A stretch of DNA of 64,000 nucleotides from Nymphaea colorata (GCF_008831285.2 NC_045140.1:14929796-14993795), one strand, 5' to 3'; shown: positions 49,837-63,955, counted from the stretch's first letter. Numbers and translations are program-made. Notes: generated by a model from the letters alone, not told the origin.

Positions 49837-52800
49837 ACAAGTTAAGAAATTCTATCTACTTTATATGTATGAACAATATGTATATGCACATACAACAAGA
49901 GTGAAAATGACCATCATAACTACTAATTCTGACAATCTTAACTATCATATCAACCTCTTTTTTTTTTTCCCTTTTTCCTATTAAATTGCATTTCGGAATT
50001 GCTAAACGTGCAAAGCAAAAAATTAAAAGTGTCAAGGTTGTTAGCACGTCAAAGATTTGGTGAATCTTTGGTATAATTGGAGTCCCTCTACTTCCCAACC
50101 TTCAAAATTTAATATCTGCCACCGAAAGCGAACATTACGCCGAACTAGTGGAATTTTCACATTCCAAAAAAAAAAAAAAAAAAAAAGGAAGCGAAAAAAA
50201 GGTTAGAAGCATGGTCCGTCCGCCGGCAGCACCGTTGACACGGCTTTATATATATATATATATATATATGATCAGGCAGTGGAACAATTTTCCGAACCAC
50301 CGATTTTCCGACGCCCAGGTCAGGGAAGGAGTTTGCTTTCCCAAGGAACAACAATGTAGAGCACCATCGCTTTTCTCCCCTCTCTCTTTTCCCTGCCAGA
50401 AGAGATGACCTGTTGGACAGCCCGAAAGAGCTGTTCTCAAATAACATATTCAAGGCCGCTTTCTCTTTTTCAACTACCCAGCCCTTCTTAAGCTGACTCA
50501 CCTAACCAACGATGTACTGGATGGTTCCTAGCTCTTGCCCTGCCAATTTAATGCGGTTTTACGGCGATTCATCTTCACTGGTTAATGACCTAAGAGGCCA
50601 TTTGGCATCACTAACAATTTACATTGTTCAATAAAACTGCTTCAAAACTTGAGTAGATTCACTAGACACTATAACATATTGTATTGTTTTATAAATCTAC
50701 TCTAAATTTTAAAGCAGGATCATTAGATGATAACAATATGCTATGGGTGCTAAACAAGGGGTCTTTTGACAACAATAACACATCATTATTCTTTAAAGAA
50801 TTTGTCTCTAAAAATAAAACAGATTCATGAAACATTTGAAACAATGTTTTAAATCTGTCCCATTTTTAAAGTGGGTATATAAAACAAAAACAATATGTTA
50901 CTATTACCAAACAATTTCTAAAATTTCAAAAGGGTCTTCAATTGCCTCAAGTACGTCCTAAAAGAACACCTCATTTTAAATATTGTACAAGAGGCCAATA
51001 TACCAGAGAAACAAGATTCCTAAGAAGGGTTTTCTTATTCATTAGAAAAATGAGGTGTCTTTTTTAGAAAGATTCAAACATTATTTTATAGTTCTAGATG
51101 TGCGTATCTATACACATGCATGCTCTCCGAGCCTAACTTTCAACGAGTTTTACTTTTGAAACTATATGCAGGTGAATGCCCAATTTCGGTAAGATTATAT
51201 TGAAAAGCAGAAAATTAGTAAGCGGGTGGGGTCCAACGCTTAGCTTGCACAACCACGATGTGGGACCAAGCGGATGACAGGTCGCTGGATGACAACTTGT
51301 GCGTGGGGTCCGTCCTCTCTCTTTTCCCGCCGAAGCATGAGAAAGGAAACAAGTTACAGGGAGGCCAGCTGCCCATGTGAGGACCCTCCTCCTACCTGTT
51401 GTTGTTTTCTAAAAGGGTGAACCGAACTTTTCACTTATGTTTGTGACTATTTGAGCCCAAGAAAGAAAAATGGCAACTTTGCCAACATAGACGTGCAGTT
51501 GGGGGCAAAGATATGTGCGGTATTTGGGAGCAAGAATTAAGTTTCTTTGCCGGAAGAGTGATGGTAGGCAATAAGATTGTTATGTTGAGAACGAAATATT
51601 CAATAGTATTTTGTCTGCGAAGGACATGCATCGAGAGAGTATGTATACAGCAGTAGTGCTTAATTCCTCCATGGAAAAAGAAACTGTACATGACATGATA
51701 GTATACACCATAATTTGAAAATGACATGAAATAAAGCATGATCCGGGAGTTCATGCCTTACAAGAACTCCAATGTCTTTTTTTGAATAGCGAACAGACAA
51801 AGAACGACATTCATATCTGTCATAATTCAGTTGGTTTTAGAGTTCCATCAGCATTTGAGAACTCAACACCTCTTTGTGGCCTGTGGACCTCCACTTGCCT
51901 GTGCTGCAGATCTCATCAACATTAGTTTTATTTGTTAGTAATCATATCCAAATTTGTTTTCCAAATCCGACCACATGGACGCAAAATCATATTGATAACT
52001 GCAGTATATCAGATCCATTTCCAAACCTTGCCTAGCTAACTAAAGCATATGATATATATGGTCCTGAAGAACAAGTCGTCTGCCAAATCACGATACATGA
52101 GAATATTTCCACCGTCCATTCTGTGTCATGTAGGACCTACCACTTACAGGTGGAGATGCTGGTGACGTAGTCAATGGATGGTGAGGAAGCTATACCGCTG
52201 TGAGATGGCAGCAGCGACACTTTTCGAGAGAAAGCGATGCATTAGTTGAAGAATCTGAAGGAGTTGAAAGGGGTATATACTTCCTGAACAAGCATGGCGA
52301 CATCGACGCCGACAAGCCATGTCTTCTTCTTTGTCTTGGTGAACAACTTGGACAAAGTTTTCCTCCTTGTTTTTCTAGTTTTCTCCCTGCTTGATTTATT
52401 ATACAATGGAGAATTAGCTAATCATGTCATTAATCTTAGAAAGAAAAATTATTGAAGCAAATCCGATTCATGCACCCACACTGATGAATATGTCAATAGG
52501 TTCGGTGGTATCACACTATCGGAGCAGAAGCAAGGCAGGATGGAAGGCACTGAACAGGGAAGTGTGGCCGCATGGGGCCACCGCAAGTTTAGCTGGCTTT
52601 CTTGCATCTGGGGACCGGCCATGAAGCTGCCTCCATCTCAGAGTGTTGGAGGGAACAGGGAGACTAGAACACGCCTGTTTGTCTCATTCTCCCACAGCAC
52701 AAACAAATAATGAATCTTGCCTGACCACGCACGTGAATTATTTGTTATGAATCCATCAGTATGAACTTCTCACACGCAGCTTGCAGGCCCCAATCCGCCT

Positions 52801-54842
52801 CATACTGGTTCCTGGGTTGGCGATTCAGGTCTTGTATCTATCCAAGTTCTAATTGAGGTCATAATATGAGAACAGCAGCCTCAGGCCCTCAACTGCAACT
52901 GCGGATCCAAAACTTGGACGAGAGGGAGCACCTTTTGTTAGACCTTTCGTTTTTGAGTTTCGAATTTTGTGTCGAGTCATTCTCATTAAATAGACGCTTG
53001 TTCATATATACCAAGTTATTGGAATCCATGCAATTGGCGCAAGCTAGATGTTTGCTACTTTTTATTCTTTGCCCTCTCGCTGCTTTGTTAACCCCGTTTT
53101 TGTTAAACCTGTTTAGTTATTTCTTCGATCTGATACTTCTTCTTTCAAGTTCTCTTCCTCTTTCCAATTTGCAGTTCAGAAATATTAGAGACAAACCCTC
53201 GTTGTTGTGTCATCTTCTTACTTATTATAAGCAAGACCGCAGACACAAAGGCCAAGCGGACAATCCATGCCGAACTTGGTTCCTTGCAACCTCCTCGGAG
53301 ATGCCTTTTTAAAGAGAATTGTGATCTATTATGTCCATATCGATGCTGATTCAATTTGAGATTTACTTAGTTATCAGACATCCGATCCCTTAACTTCTGT
53401 ATGTATAGAAGGTCTTTAGAGTGAAATTTTGAACTGTTTGGTTATGAATTTGGGTTTTCTTCTCCCGTTTCTTTATTCAATTGAACTTTATATGAATTTC
53501 TGTATCTAAAAGATCCGAAACTGATCCATTTGCTAAATGTATTTGAAATGTCTAGATACACAAGTTTTGCACATGGTCCTCCATGTTAAGGGTGTTTTTG
53601 TGTCCAGCATTCCGGTTGGTCAACAAATTGGCCATCAAAGCACCATGGAAACAAGTGGGGCTTGAGTACTAGCCAACACTCTATAGCCATATTCGTCTTC
53701 TAACAGATCCATGATGCCGGTACCTTTGTTCTCTTAAAAGGCAACCTTGCAAAACTATATATTATCATTTATTTGTTAAAAGTCCTCCAATTTTTTACCA
53801 ATACCTAGCCTGCTAGTTGCTTCTGCCACATTATTCTGTCATCTAATTTAGTTGCTACCTTTCTTTTGAACGCATTAAGAAAGGTAATTAGCTATCTTTA
53901 TTTTCAAATTGAATTTTAGATGGGGGGATTACCTAGTAGGCTATATTTTTGGGTGTGTCACATAGCAATACTCTTTTTGTTATGACTTAGTGTTTCAACA
54001 TTTTCAGTTGAGGTACTCCTTCGTAGCTATACTAAGGTAAGAACAGGCACATGACTCTGTATTGTATTTGCTTGATCTATAAGACACACAATACACACAC
54101 TTTGCCAGATATTAGATGTCCAAAAATTAAAATCTGTTGCCAAAAATAGTCACCACATAAGTATTAACAATGGCTTATAGTGCTTTTAGAAAGGGATTAT
54201 GACAAAAAATGTTTATGACATTTTGGTAAATTTTTAAATTTTAACCATACGCACAGTACATCATTGAGCTCCCTTATATGTATACACGCATGTGTGTGTA
54301 TGTGAGTGTAGAACTTTAATGATCTCCAATTGCATGGAACATGTATTGGGACTGGAGCCAATGGTAACACGTTCGAGCGATGCTATTCAGAAGATCAAAG
54401 CTTAGCTAGCTCAAGCTCATAAAGTCTTTCAGCTTGAGCTGGCTCGTCTCTCTCTGAGGCAAAGATTTCAAAATTGAAACGACAAGATTCTAATTTCTAA
54501 TTCCACAACTTATTAGGGGGAACATAATTTGAATTCTGAAAAAGACCTATCCGTAAAATCAAACGCATAGCTTTGCTTTAAATTTGTAGTAGAAACTTCA
54601 TTTAGAATATTCTGACTGGTAGGCTTATAAGAGTCCAACCAGGTTGAGCACTTGGCATCCTGTGTTCATCTTTCGCCCAGTCCCAGCTTATGGATGGGCC
54701 GAGCTGTTTGGTAGCTTGATCGTGTTCCACAACATAATACATAGGCAACATACCTCTTTCTTCCCTCAAAATTTACAGGACTCCCAATGAAATATGCCAT
54801 AATAAACTGACAGCCTTCATTGCTCTCCTTTAATTTGCCATG

Positions 54843-57491
54843 TCAAGAGGATAGCTCGAGGAACGTTCGAGCCATGGGGTGCTCGGCCTGTGAGAGCTCA
54901 TCCGGCTTGAGCACCTCGACGACCTCGCCGTTGACGACGAGGCAGACCAGATCAGCGATCCTCTGTATCTGCTTCACACTGTGGGAGATGATGACGGTCG
55001 TTAATCCTCGGGTCTTTTTAAGCTTGACTATGGCGTCCTCGATGTTCTGGGTCGAGATAGGATCCAGGGCGCTGGTGGGTTCGTCTAGAAGCAGCACCTG
55101 CCATGGACGACAGAGATAAAAAAAAGGAGTTGATCGAACTTACTCGTTCATAAATCCGAGCGGCCAGCAGTCCCAACCAAAAAGCGGTTTGTCTTGTACC
55201 TAGAAAAAGATGAAAACTTTTCACCGACAGTGGGTTTACTTGACCTACCTCGGGCTCGTTAGCTAGCGTCCGAGCCAGTGCGACTCGCTGAGCCTGACCC
55301 ACCGATAGGTCAGCACCCTTCTTTGATGCGAAGGAAGAGTCCAGGTCCGCCAGGTTTAGGAGTTTGGACACCTCATCGTTGGTCAGCTTCTTCCCCACGA
55401 GACCGGGTCCGAACCTCACGTTCTCCGCGACCGTACCTGTAAAAAATGAAACCCAAGGACGAATCATAAACCTTGGCCTAATAGCTGTCCAGGTAACCTC
55501 TTTGAGGATGAGAGGAAATTTTAATGGGATCCAGTAGAAGGAAACCCAACTGACGTGACCTACCTGTCCCTTATTTCTGCTCAACTTTCTAGCTTAACAC
55601 AGAAGTCCGCTACTTGATCATTACATCTTGCCTACTTCTTGTCTTCCTATATATGCCCAATTTGCAAGCTACTCTTTTATCGTAGAAAACAATTTTCTCT
55701 CCTTTCATTCCTAAAATAATAGATGTAATGCTTAGAACAGAAAGAGACAAGATAAAAAGGTTTTCGACTTTTAGTTCGCTAACCATGACAATGTGTACGC
55801 TCATAGAAGATTCATAAACATATTAAAATTTTACAACACCCAACTTTTCTTAGTGGTATAATGAAAACACGTAAGTTTGAATTATCTTTTTGGGTTTAAC
55901 AATCTCTTTTGATGCAACCCTAAGAGGTAAACATGACACCCGAACATGTATTCGTTATTCCATCAAAGGTTAAAGCATATGTTCATCTATGTATTTTTTG
56001 ATGTACCAAACACTTTGTACGGCCGTGCCTTATCAATAGTTGGTCCTGATAAAAAAATTCCCCACTACCTCTCACTTCCCCCACTAGAGAAAAAGACTCG
56101 TTATCGCTTTAGTTTTGTGGCAGGAGGGATGAACATTGCAAGAGTACAGTCAGAAACATATATCAGGAAAAAAACTTCAAACCTCCTCAATTTTAACCCT
56201 GGCACTTCAAACGACCACATTCAATTAGGTGAGCAGTGCGTGCTTGTTCTCAAAAGAATTGAATTTTCTTTTAAACTGCTCGCATGTGCAACAGGTCCGT
56301 TATAATCTACTTAACAAATTCATACCTTCTGAAAATCCAGCATAATGTCGGCCAATATCAACAGCCACAAGGAATGATCCACTCATCAAGTGACTCAACC
56401 TCTTTTGGAAAAAAATAAAATTTCTGCATGATTAATATATAATATATACATAGTTTAGTGAAATAGCTACCAAGAGCTCCATCTACATAACTAACAAAAC
56501 ATGCCCAGACTCAAAACCGTCGCCCGGAAGAACCGTTCAGTAATCAAAGTGCATCCCTCCAGCTATAATCTACCAAGTTGATCGGAGCCATCCTTGATCT
56601 AGTTTACCATCTAAATGGGTTAGACCGCCCGCCCGCTAAGATGCCATCTTCGTATGGCAAAAAGCAAAAAAGTATGGGCGATCCTTTCTTTATCAATCTC
56701 TGAACCTTTTTTTTTGGTTAGTTCCTTCCTTGAGAAGTGGCAGATCCTTGGATGTCTACAGGCGACCAAAAGTCATCTTGAAGCGCCTCTACGATCAATC
56801 TTTAGATATCAGAGACGGCCAACCGGCAGTTCCAAGAGTCCCTAGGCACTAGATGGCGCGGGCCAACAAGTTATAAGAACCAGTGTGACTAAGATCGGTG
56901 CATATTGACCAGTCCCTAGATTTATTTCCTGCCAATGGTTTCGATCATCTTCAAAGACTATGAGCCAGGTACAGTGTGCAATGAATCTGGCTTGCGCTAC
57001 GCGGTTTCAAACCTAATTTGTGAACAATTATTTTATTTTCTTAAAAGACAAGGTAGGGGACTGGATAAACTGATCCCATCTTATGTCAACAGAACACCTT
57101 AAGTATAATTTGGGTAGATTTATATATATTGTAATAAATGTTTCATGAATCTGGTCAATTCAAATTGTTCATATTGCTAAACATTAGCAGCTTCTTAATT
57201 TTCATAAGGGGCATTTCGATATAAAACCTTATTTGCAGCCACGTGACCTGACAGAGCTTCTAATATATGATAACCAATCCAAAGTTTTTAAAACATTTAG
57301 CGATCACTTTCTCTCTTTCTGTTTTTTTAGGGTCGTCTAGCTATTTAATCAAGTCTGCTCGATTAAAAGAAAAAAGTATATATAAGTTCGTCTTCATATT
57401 ATTTTTCTTATTTTTCTTCTAACCATTTATCTGCTTTATAAATGGCCCTTGTAAAATAGTTGAGTGACTCTAGTTATTTAAAATAGACATT

Positions 57492-57578
<87 letters not shown>

Positions 57579-59771
57579 CAAATTAGTAAAAAAATCCTCA
57601 TCATAATGGCAATTAATTTTGTATAATAGCAAGGCAGGTTAGCCACCTTCTGCTGGATCCTTCCTACGGAGTTTGTTGCTACAGTACTCACCGTTAAGTC
57701 CAATGTTGGTCAAGTAGGTTATCCGCATATCAACAATGCCTATTGACTAATACATGTTATTGCCTTTCAGTCTTTAGCGCCCTTTTTTTGTTGAACTTAA
57801 AAAATAATTTAAAGTGTTCTAAATTGATAAAAGAACGAAATAGAGCGGTATAATTAGTCATGTGACATGGGTGGATGGTAATATAACTGGTTGACGCTAC
57901 GAGGATGATTTCGACTTTTTTTATGGATCTATTTTTGAATTAATGACATTTTGAAGTACAAGCCTACCTTTTGGTATTTTCAAATATGGGCCATATTTGT
58001 CTAATTTTTTGATAACCTTTGCACACAACTGTATAAAACAGGAGCTCAAGTTAAATCGTGATGTACTTGAAGAAGATAAAGCTTGTATTTTCTGAAATTT
58101 GCCATTTTAAACTAAAAACAACTTTTACCTTTTACAAAAAGAGACAAGTTTATCTTCTTTTTTTTTTAAAAAAAAAAAATCTTAGTTCATACTTTTACAA
58201 GAGAGACAAAGGGAAATGGTAAAGCCACCTTTATTTGACAGTTGTCAGAAAAACTCAAGCCCAGATCATGCAAATTAGTAACTTGAAACTTATATTCAAA
58301 TTATAGACAAAAGGTGGTCTTAAATGAAATTTTCAATTTAAATTAATAAATAAAAATGTAATATTTTTTTTGCTAAGATATACCTGCCATTTGCTTCTGC
58401 GGCATACGCAAGCTGAGGAAAGGGCGAATCTCACCAGATCATCTTAAAAGGAAGCGCTACTTGAACCATTGACCTAGTTCTCATGCTAAAATCTTTTAGT
58501 CCATTATTAAAATCTCTATTTAATGAACAAAAAACCATAACCACAAATTGGAATATAGAGCTATTGTTACGTGACAATAATTAATTATTTATCAGTTTTT
58601 TAAGCAAAAAATTCAAATCTGCTAATAAATCAGCAAAAATGCTACTATTTACCTATCGGAATAAAATATCAAAAATACACTTCAATATAATATGTTAACA
58701 CCATAAGATTTTCATCGAATAGATTTCTAAAATGAAGAAAAAGATTGTTAACATCATTATTTCAGATATTAACAGAAACTAACTGATTTGGATATAATTG
58801 ATTCATTAATTAATGCTACTGCTCATAGTTAAAGAAGCTATACAAAATACTTGGCATGAACTTTGTTCTTATCAAGTGTAACTTTGTTTTTTTTGTCACA
58901 TCATCTTCAAAATAAGTAATAAAGTAAGGTCGACGGACGAAACGTTGTTTTGATCAATATTGCAAAGCATAGTTGTTCTTTTAATAGCATGAAAAAATTA
59001 GGTGCTCTTTTATTATCGCCAATAGTTTAAGTGTTTTTAGCAACTTCGCCTTCTCTCGTTGATAAGCGAAAGCGAGTAGCTTAAACAATATACTACTATC
59101 TTCCGTTTTAGTTTTAATTAAGCGTTAGCTTCAAGGAGCTTAGCTAAAGGGATGCAAAAGATGCGTCCCCGTTTTGATTTTTGTGGGTGTTCCTTCGCTG
59201 AACCGTCGTTGGCCGCCCAGACCTCAAGACAACCGATTAAAGCAGGGAAAACAGATTTTCAACAACGGTTTCACCAGAATTACTAATACCGTAAGAATTA
59301 AAAAGGAAGATTGTGGTACGGAAGGACGGAAGGAAAAGGAAATCACCCTCAAATAGAACGGGTAGCTGGAAAAGCATGCCGACCCTGCGTCTGAGTTTGA
59401 GCACGTCGAGATCGATGATGTCCTCGCCATCGAGGAAGACCGAGCCGCAGGGTGGCTCCCAGAGTCGGTTTAGTGCCCTCAGCAGCGTGGACTTCCCGCT
59501 CCCGCTCGGCCCGATGACCCCGACGACCAGCCCCCTGGGCACGTCCAGCGAAACGTTCGATAGGATAGGGACGCCGGCGTCCGACTTCTTCGTCAGGTTC
59601 CGGACTCGAATCTTCGGCAAAGAGCTCAGCTCTCCGTTGTCGACGTTGATCAGCAAATGCTGAAACTCGTCTGCTGAAAATCCAGCGTCGAATTTGAAGA
59701 AGAGGAAAGTTAGACGAAAACCTAAGAGAGAGAGAACAAAAACCTAATAGATTACCCGGAGTTGTCTCCAT
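54843..59771 (-). CDS. STAR1: STAR1/ABCI17-type ABC transporter nucleotide-binding subunit
   Basis: The protein has 261 residues in four coding exons: 59771-59756 (only 16 nt), 59673-59347, 55436-55249 and 55097-54843, all in phase. It is a lone nucleotide-binding domain: Walker [10 protein letters not shown] at 60-68, Q-loop Gln108 (MLFQLPVLF), signature LSVGQ at 158-162, Walker B VLLLDEP at 178-184, D-loop SALD and H-loop His216 (VIISHS). There is no membrane segment, so it needs a separate membrane partner. In rice, STAR1 pairs with STAR2 (ALS3-like) in a complex needed for aluminium tolerance, reported to export UDP-glucose; the Arabidopsis counterpart is ABCI17 (263 aa). All catalytic motifs are intact. 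The third intron phase point lies inside Gly115, and the second coding intron is 3.9 kb. Confidence 0.96.
57495..57574. repeat. (AT)40 microsatellite in STAR1 intron
   Basis: About 80 uninterrupted bases of alternating A and T lie in the 3.9-kb intron of the STAR1 gene. The rest of the intron (55437-59346) is AT-rich, without coding frames I can support. Confidence 0.95.
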
Positions 59772-60780
59772 ATCAGCAATGTAGAAACCGTGCGGCGTAA
59801 GGACCTGGAGATCACATAGATGATTAGGCGAGGACAAATTAAAAAGACGAAAAGCTAAGAGAGAAAACAAAAAGTAAAGAAGAACAAAGAAACAAAGAAA
59901 AGAATAACATGAACGTGACTAATTAGGGGCCATATATGATCAAACAAAAGAAGCAAACAAATAATTTGTAAAGGTTAAAACATCATACAATTCAAATATG
60001 CTAATATGAAAAATATAAGAAAAAAAGAAGAAGAAAAATAATCCAATGAATGAAACAACATGAAAGAAAATTGACGATGAAATATACGATCGGCCTTCCT
60101 CCTCAGATAGATAGAAGCTTCAAATCGCTACGCCTTAAAGCGCTTCAAGTTCCCAAGCGTATATTTACATTTGTATATTCAGAAACAAATACCAAGCGAA
60201 AGCAATGGAAACAATCGAAAAGAGATGTTAAGACCGTAGAATCTCAAACAAGCATGCAGCAACAAACCGGAAGTTACTGACGGATGTTGAGGCTCCAGAA
60301 GCAGACTCCGCTTCAAAAGTCTGCAACGGAAAAAGCAGATCTGAAATCCCGATCCGTGAAAGCAAGCAAGCCGGATCCCCTCTGTCTATGTGCTGAGGGA
60401 AGAACGAACGCGGAGGTGAACTGATGATGAGAAGGAAATGGGTGAGAGACAAGTAGAGCCGCCAAGGTTGTAGAACTAATAAATACAGGAGGAAAGCAAT
60501 TGAGCGGGGTGCGGCAAAAGAAATGGCACCAGTTAAAACCTCGACGCCTTTCTGTCTCTCTCATCTCATCTGGGCCAAGTAAACGCCTTCCCCTTGTGGA
60601 GAAGAGAGTGGAGATTCGGCGTCGTCTCCCCTTTTCGATATGCCTCCACTTTCCACCAGTCTCCCCCGTAGTACTCGATGACGAAAATGGGTCCGACTTT
60701 GGGGAGAAAGCCCTCGGTACCCGAGACTTCCACACAGTGAGTGCAAAGCTCTTCGAGAGATGCGAATAAATAGCATTTGC
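59772..60780 (-). other. 5' leader and promoter region of STAR1
   Basis: On the - strand an acceptor GATCTCCAG lies at 59805, 33 bases before the ATG, and a donor-like site near 60273 ends an upstream GC-richer exon, suggesting a leader intron of about 0.47 kb. Farther upstream, GCTATTTATTCGC at about 60775-60763 is the best TATA-like word. Open frames on both strands at 60310-60815 are leader or promoter shadow. Confidence 0.4.
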
Positions 60781-60815
60781 GACTTTTGAAGAAAGATGCG
60801 GACAGGACATTTCAC

Positions 60816-63630
60816 GAAGGAAGCAACTAATTTAAAATATCGAAACTAAAAGAGATAGAATGGGTTTAATATTGAAGCCCGATCCTTGCTTAGTTGAATC
60901 TTATTCGCGATCAGATAAAAAAAAAAAAAAAACAACACGGATTTCAATACGTTGGCGTTTTATTTTCTAAATTCTTGCAGGATTTTATAATGACTTCAGC
61001 GTTCAAGTCAAGCCTTTTAGAAACTTGAATGACATTTTTCATCTGAAAACTATAAAGTAAGCACCAAGTCCTTTCGTTCCGAATGGATCGAGATTCACAA
61101 GCACTTAATAGGAAAAAAAGAAAGCCACATATGTCTACATGTGTATATTAGTAATTTTGTAAAATATTAGGGGCACATGATAGTGATACATGTACGGCAA
61201 TACGATAAACGGGCAGGAGGCGAAAATGGGAGCAAAAGTCTAAAAGAATGGATGACGCGGCAGCAGGCATGGTGGGACCCACACCATGGAAGCACCGAGC
61301 TCATCCTTCCTCAGATGAACCCTCCCCATCCTCCCTCTCCCTCTTCATTATTTTATTATTTCAATATTCGAAAGATTTTGTTTGATCGTTTAAATATTTT
61401 TTCCTCTTTAGAGCACATGCCATGATGGTTTTAATTCATCAATTCTAAAATTTTAATTCTCATTTTATTAAACAAGCCATTTTCAATTTTGGAATCAAAA
61501 TTCCATACATCGAAAATAAAGGAAAATTAGAACTGGAATTTCTATTCCAATTCCAGTTTGAGGTGAAGCTTTGTTTCTAGAATTTTTAGTTCTAGAATCA
61601 AAACTTAAAGACATTTAAATGCCTCCTAAAAGTTTTGGTGGTCATAGTTTCCCTTGATGCTTTAACTTGTGTGACATTTGAATTCTACAAGAGTCGATCT
61701 TAATTTTCATGTCATTAAAAGCATATACAAGCTATCATTAGTGTCTTGTTTTAGCTCCAAGGCGGTGAAAATATTTGTCAATTTCCTTTGTCTCTCATTA
61801 TACATTCACAGCTTTCACCTCATTCACCACTGCAGCTGCGATCAGAGGAAGAAGAACTGGATTTCAAGAGCTGCCTTCTCTAATTACTTGGTAGCATTCC
61901 AGTGATTCTTCATGGAGTTGTATATTCTTAGTGGGAGCCTCTTGCAAGCAAATTCCTTGTTATATATAAACTTCATTAAGCCAAATGGTTGGTAGTTGTT
62001 AAATCAGAGGAAAAACGCCAACATGAAACAAGAAGCTCATCTCATGGATACTAGAAAAAATATTACCTTGTCTGGCAAGATGAATCATATAGAACTTCCT
62101 AGTTTCTTGTACATAGCAGCTAGGTTCTCATGCATTCAGATTTCGCGACAGCCTTTTCATCAAGCAACATATGTTGGTTAGCTTTTTAATCGAGGTCATT
62201 TGTTTGGTAGGCATAAATAGGAAAATTCCAAACAACACATGTAATGGAATTGGAAAAATTCCTAGAGAATCAACACAAAAACTGAAGAATAAGAATGCTT
62301 CATATACGAAGGCAACATGCTCTTAATTTAAAGGAGAAAAAGGAAACTCAACAAGCACTCTGAATCTCTCTACATCAAACTTGAATGCCCAACTTCAAGA
62401 AAGAGCGTCCTCCTAAGTTTTAGACTCTGCATTCGAATAAAAGTACGAGCCATTAATTACTTATCTCCAGGCTATGCGGTGGCTACATGGTTTACATTCG
62501 AAGTGATTGTCTTTTTTAGACACAATCACTTCTTCCACATATATGGACCCACTTTTTTCCATCCATTTCCGTGGTTATAGTCCACTTAATTTTTACAAAT
62601 TAAATTCATTTTTCTTGACAAGCCAAAGTCCATGAATATTACAATTGTATAATGCTAGCTATGAGAATAAAAATAATATATTTAATAAACATGATCATGA
62701 AAGCATTTAATCCGTAGTACTCTTCACTTCTTTCCTTGGGTCGGAAGTTGTTTTTCTGGTAAGAATAGATTAACTAAAAATATTTATGGAAAATGGAAAA
62801 GAAGATGGTGGAGAGACACATTTGTTCATTTAAAAGAAAGGAACCTTTTTGCTGCAACAGCCTTACGAGAGGGCCTACAGATATTAGGAAGAGACAGAAG
62901 ACATCTCTTTAGGTTGCTTCCCTTTTCAAGAATGAAGATTGGGGCAAAGTGAAGCATTGTTCGTCGAGTTGGGAGAAGATAAAACAGTTTTTATTCAACT
63001 TAAGTTGTTTTCAGTATGTGTTTACCCAACTGAACTAGTTGCCTAGTTTCATGTATACGTGTATGTGTCATAATATATAATGATATGAATATATATTCTT
63101 CAACCAAAGAAGGTGATTTGGACCAGTCCGGAAGGTTATAGAAAACATGGTGGGCAGAGTTAGCTTAAAGTATTTGGAAATAGACTTGGGACAATCAAGT
63201 CATGGAAATGTACTTGTACGATAAAACGTGTAGTTCATGTACATTTTAAATTGTTAATATGAAAAGATTCATAACCGTATATGCATGAGAAACATTGACA
63301 CATGGTGGAACGTGTGGATCATGTGCTTCCAAAGTAAGAAGAAGGGTTAAATAGTTCACTGATGTTCTTAATAGTAGTGCAATAATGTGTGAACAATGTA
63401 CTTTATAGATATATGCAAGGGCATCATATTGTTCTGGGGGGAGAATATTAAGTTGGGCATGACAAGATGTTGTTGGTTACCTATGAAAATTGTGCGGTAC
63501 AAGTAAAAAGGGGAAAAGGCATTGAAATTACGTGAATGAGGCCCACATGCATACTATAGAGATCAACATGTTGTGTAATGAAGTTGTACATGTTGTGCTA
63601 CATAATAAGACTTATATTTTGTTATTTAAA
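60816..63630. other. Intergenic AT-rich spacer, no gene supported
   Basis: I see no coding exon with recognisable homology or splice context. There is a poly(A) run near 60918-60932, and short open frames (up to about 80 codons) appear random. Scattered words at 62800-63500 may be copia-element debris preceding the remnant below. Confidence 0.5.
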
Positions 63631-63639
63631 TAGTGGACT

Positions 63640-63770
63640 ATGGATATATTGATTCATCATTGTATTTTTTTTACATGAAAGAAATGGTGACCGCTTGATT
63701 ATGTATATGTAGATGATATCATTTTGATGGGAGCAGACAAAGAAAAATCTTGAAACCTAAGAAGTAGTTT
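63640..63770 (+). mobile_element. Ty1/copia retrotransposon reverse-transcriptase remnant
   Basis: The + strand encodes YVYVDDIILMGADKEKS before a stop. YVDD followed by I(I/L)L is the active-site box of Ty1/copia reverse transcriptase. Just upstream, in another frame, is NGDRLI, the residues normally found directly before that box, so a frameshift separates them. Stops and the shift show that the copy is dead. No long terminal repeats are identifiable in the window. Confidence 0.7.
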
Positions 63771-63799
63771 CATGATGCTTTTGAGATAAATGTTTTGAC

Positions 63800-63955
63800 G
63801 ATAGGGCTGCCTAAGGAACCCGAGGACTCGAATCGCTCATCAAAACTCAACTCGACTCGTTCATAAATGAGTCGAGCTCAAGTTCAAACGTGAGCTCAAA
63901 ACGTTAAAAAAGTTGAGTTCAAGCTGTAAGAACTCGACTGAACTATATAATGGAT
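63800..63955. repeat. GAGCTC/CTCGAC-rich dispersed repeat
   Basis: The segment is built from ACTCGACTCG, GAGTCGAGCTC, GTGAGCTC and GAGTTCAAGCT words in both orientations, after GGGCTGCC. This vocabulary is common in small dispersed plant elements, often hAT-related. The right end cannot be fixed because the window stops. Confidence 0.45.

Larger units (their letters stand above)
46901..54842. other. Intergenic spacer between villin and STAR1 genes
   Basis: No conserved protein is encoded in these 8 kb as far as I can see. Open frames at about 47050-47480 are poly-Phe/Ser artefacts of a CTT-rich strand. The frame at 52866-53312 (148 codons) has no family I recognise. One short frame, 52294-52455, encodes a 53-residue hydrophobic peptide of uncertain status. 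The rest is repeat debris listed separately and AT-rich DNA. Confidence 0.5.

Noticed and set aside
52866..53312. 148-codon + strand frame
   Set aside because: It is the longest free-standing frame in the spacer, but Leu/Ser/Phe-rich without any motif I know, and with no supporting leader or splice sites. Kept as non-coding until homology is shown.
60310..60815. 165-codon - strand and 89-codon + strand frames
   Set aside because: They overlap each other in the GC-richer leader/promoter of STAR1 and have no family resemblance.
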